NCBI GenBank assembly: GCA_019114015.1
Contig: DXGG01000159.1
Coordinates: forward strand, 1 to 13,660
Source of the DNA: Candidatus Onthomorpha intestinigallinarum
Lineage (GTDB): Bacteria > Bacteroidota > Bacteroidia > Bacteroidales > P3
Reading direction: 5' to 3'
Length of the DNA stretch: 13,660 nucleotides
Shown here piece by piece: positions 13,127 to 13,660 of the stretch (within the stretch, counting starts at the first letter, position 1; every line of letters begins with the position of its first letter). The translations under genes and the position numbers were made by a program. The notes under the pieces are model-generated. The model made no database searches, had not been told where the DNA came from, and saw only the letters and a list, made by a program, of their open reading frames with translations.

Positions 13127-13660
13127 AACTCCTGCATTTGTTTGTACAATTCCTCTGCTATACGATCCCTGTTGAAGTTCTCACCCGCATATTTCAAACC
13201 GTTCTCCCCCAGTTCCCTGACCAAATCGGGGTTGCTGTAAAGCCGCATTATCTTTTCCGCCAAATCCCTGCTGTTTTCAGGCTCAAAAGCAAGTCCGCAT
13301 CTGCCTTCGTCTATAAACAATTCCTTCGCCTCCCCCTCCAGTCCGAGCAGAACGGGCTTTTTCAAGGCAAGATTCTCAAATATCTTGGAAGGTATAGCTC
13401 CCTTGAACAGCTCCAGTCTTTTCAAAGGAACAACACTCGCATCCGTATCCATTATGATGCCCTGCATCTCTGATTTGGGAACGGCATCGTAAAATCTGAG
13501 ATTATGCAAACCAAGTTCCTCTTTCAGCTTCAGCAGTCTTTCTTTTTCCGGACCGTTACCCAAAAGAACGAACTTTACGTTCTCTTCTTTCTCAAGTTCC
13601 TTCGCCGCATACAGAATCACATCCAACCCTTGTGCATAACCTATTATGCCGCCGTAGAAC
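13123..13660 (-). CDS. GT4-type glycosyltransferase, N-terminal part beyond window edge
   Basis: About 178 C-terminal residues are visible, reading in from the right edge as FYGGIIGYAQGLDVILYAAK without a start; an internal TTG at 13624-13626 is not a real start. The segment has the C-terminal half of a GT-B glycosyltransferase of the GT4/WbuB type: VKFVLLGNGPEK (nucleotide-binding strand), FYDAVPKSEM, GAIPSKIFENLALKKPVLL (donor-binding region), then GEAKELFIDEGRCGLAFEP. The family adds a sugar to a lipid-linked intermediate at the cytoplasmic face of the inner membrane. Its stop overlaps the epimerase start by four bases, so the two are likely to serve the same O-antigen or capsule pathway. 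Donor and acceptor sugars cannot be told. Confidence 0.9.
   Translation of the reverse strand, partial: FYGGIIGYAQGLDVILYAAKELEKEENVKFVLLGNGPEKERLLKLKEELGLHNLRFYDAVPKSEMQGIIMDTDASVVPLKRLELFKGAIPSKIFENLALKKPVLLGLEGEAKELFIDEGRCGLAFEPENSRDLAEKIMRLYSNPDLVRELGENGLKYAGENFNRDRIAEELYKQMQEL

Noticed and set aside
12704..13240. 178-codon plus-strand frame
   Set aside because: It is antisense to the epimerase and glycosyltransferase genes, both of which have full motifs.
13624..13626. TTG as start of the glycosyltransferase
   Set aside because: The frame stays open to the window edge and upstream codons read YGGIIGYAQG, a normal internal part of this family, so the gene continues beyond the window.

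Overview
The window looks like a chromosomal stretch of a Bacteroidota bacterium, most likely of the order Bacteroidales; I cannot name a genus. The evidence is a series of Bacteroidota-type promoters (TTTG, about 18-19 bases, then TAnnTTTG) in front of both tRNA genes and several operons, the scarcity of Shine-Dalgarno sequences, lipoprotein signals ending in SC, a secreted protein with a Q-A-Q cleavage region, and proteins that resemble Bacteroidales housekeeping families. Both tRNA genes lack an encoded CCA.

Layout. Bases 1-2276 (minus strand) hold a biotin-dependent carboxylase or decarboxylase pair (carboxyltransferase subunit, then a small biotin carrier), followed by a DUF1697 gene cut by the left edge. 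Bases 2404-3086 (plus strand) hold tRNA-Cys with its promoter and terminator and a small unknown lipoprotein, closed by a 45-base perfect palindrome that can terminate both strands. Bases 3090-8472 (minus strand) form a run of core genes read from right to left: a two-cluster ferredoxin, a conserved gene of unknown function, tRNA-Glu with rpsT, a TatD-family hydrolase, a TlpA-like lipoprotein overlapping a helix-hairpin-helix protein, and lpxD.

Bases 8473-8880 are a roughly 400-base stretch without a convincing gene. Bases 8881-10295 (plus strand) are a self-contained two-gene unit with its own promoter and terminator: a MORN-repeat lipoprotein and an unrecognised secreted protein. It is the most accessory-looking part of the window. 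Bases 10313-13660 (minus strand) form a tightly packed operon read from right to left: a glycosyltransferase cut by the right edge, a non-hydrolysing UDP-sugar 2-epimerase, a polyprenyl diphosphate synthase and clpP. The epimerase and glycosyltransferase suggest the end of an O-antigen or capsule cluster running beyond the right edge.

Taken together, the genes serve central metabolism (acyl-CoA carboxylation, ferredoxin), translation (two tRNAs, S20), envelope building (LpxD for lipid A, the polyprenyl synthase for an isoprenoid chain, the two sugar genes for surface polysaccharide) and proteolysis (ClpP). I see no CRISPR array, insertion sequence, phage gene or recognisable defence system. 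The points that merit a second look are small: a thioredoxin-like protein missing one active-site cysteine, clpP placed apart from tig and clpX, a DUF1697 gene with no in-frame ATG, two hairpins sitting just before start codons, a terminator-like sequence shared between two sites, and the two-gene MORN unit.
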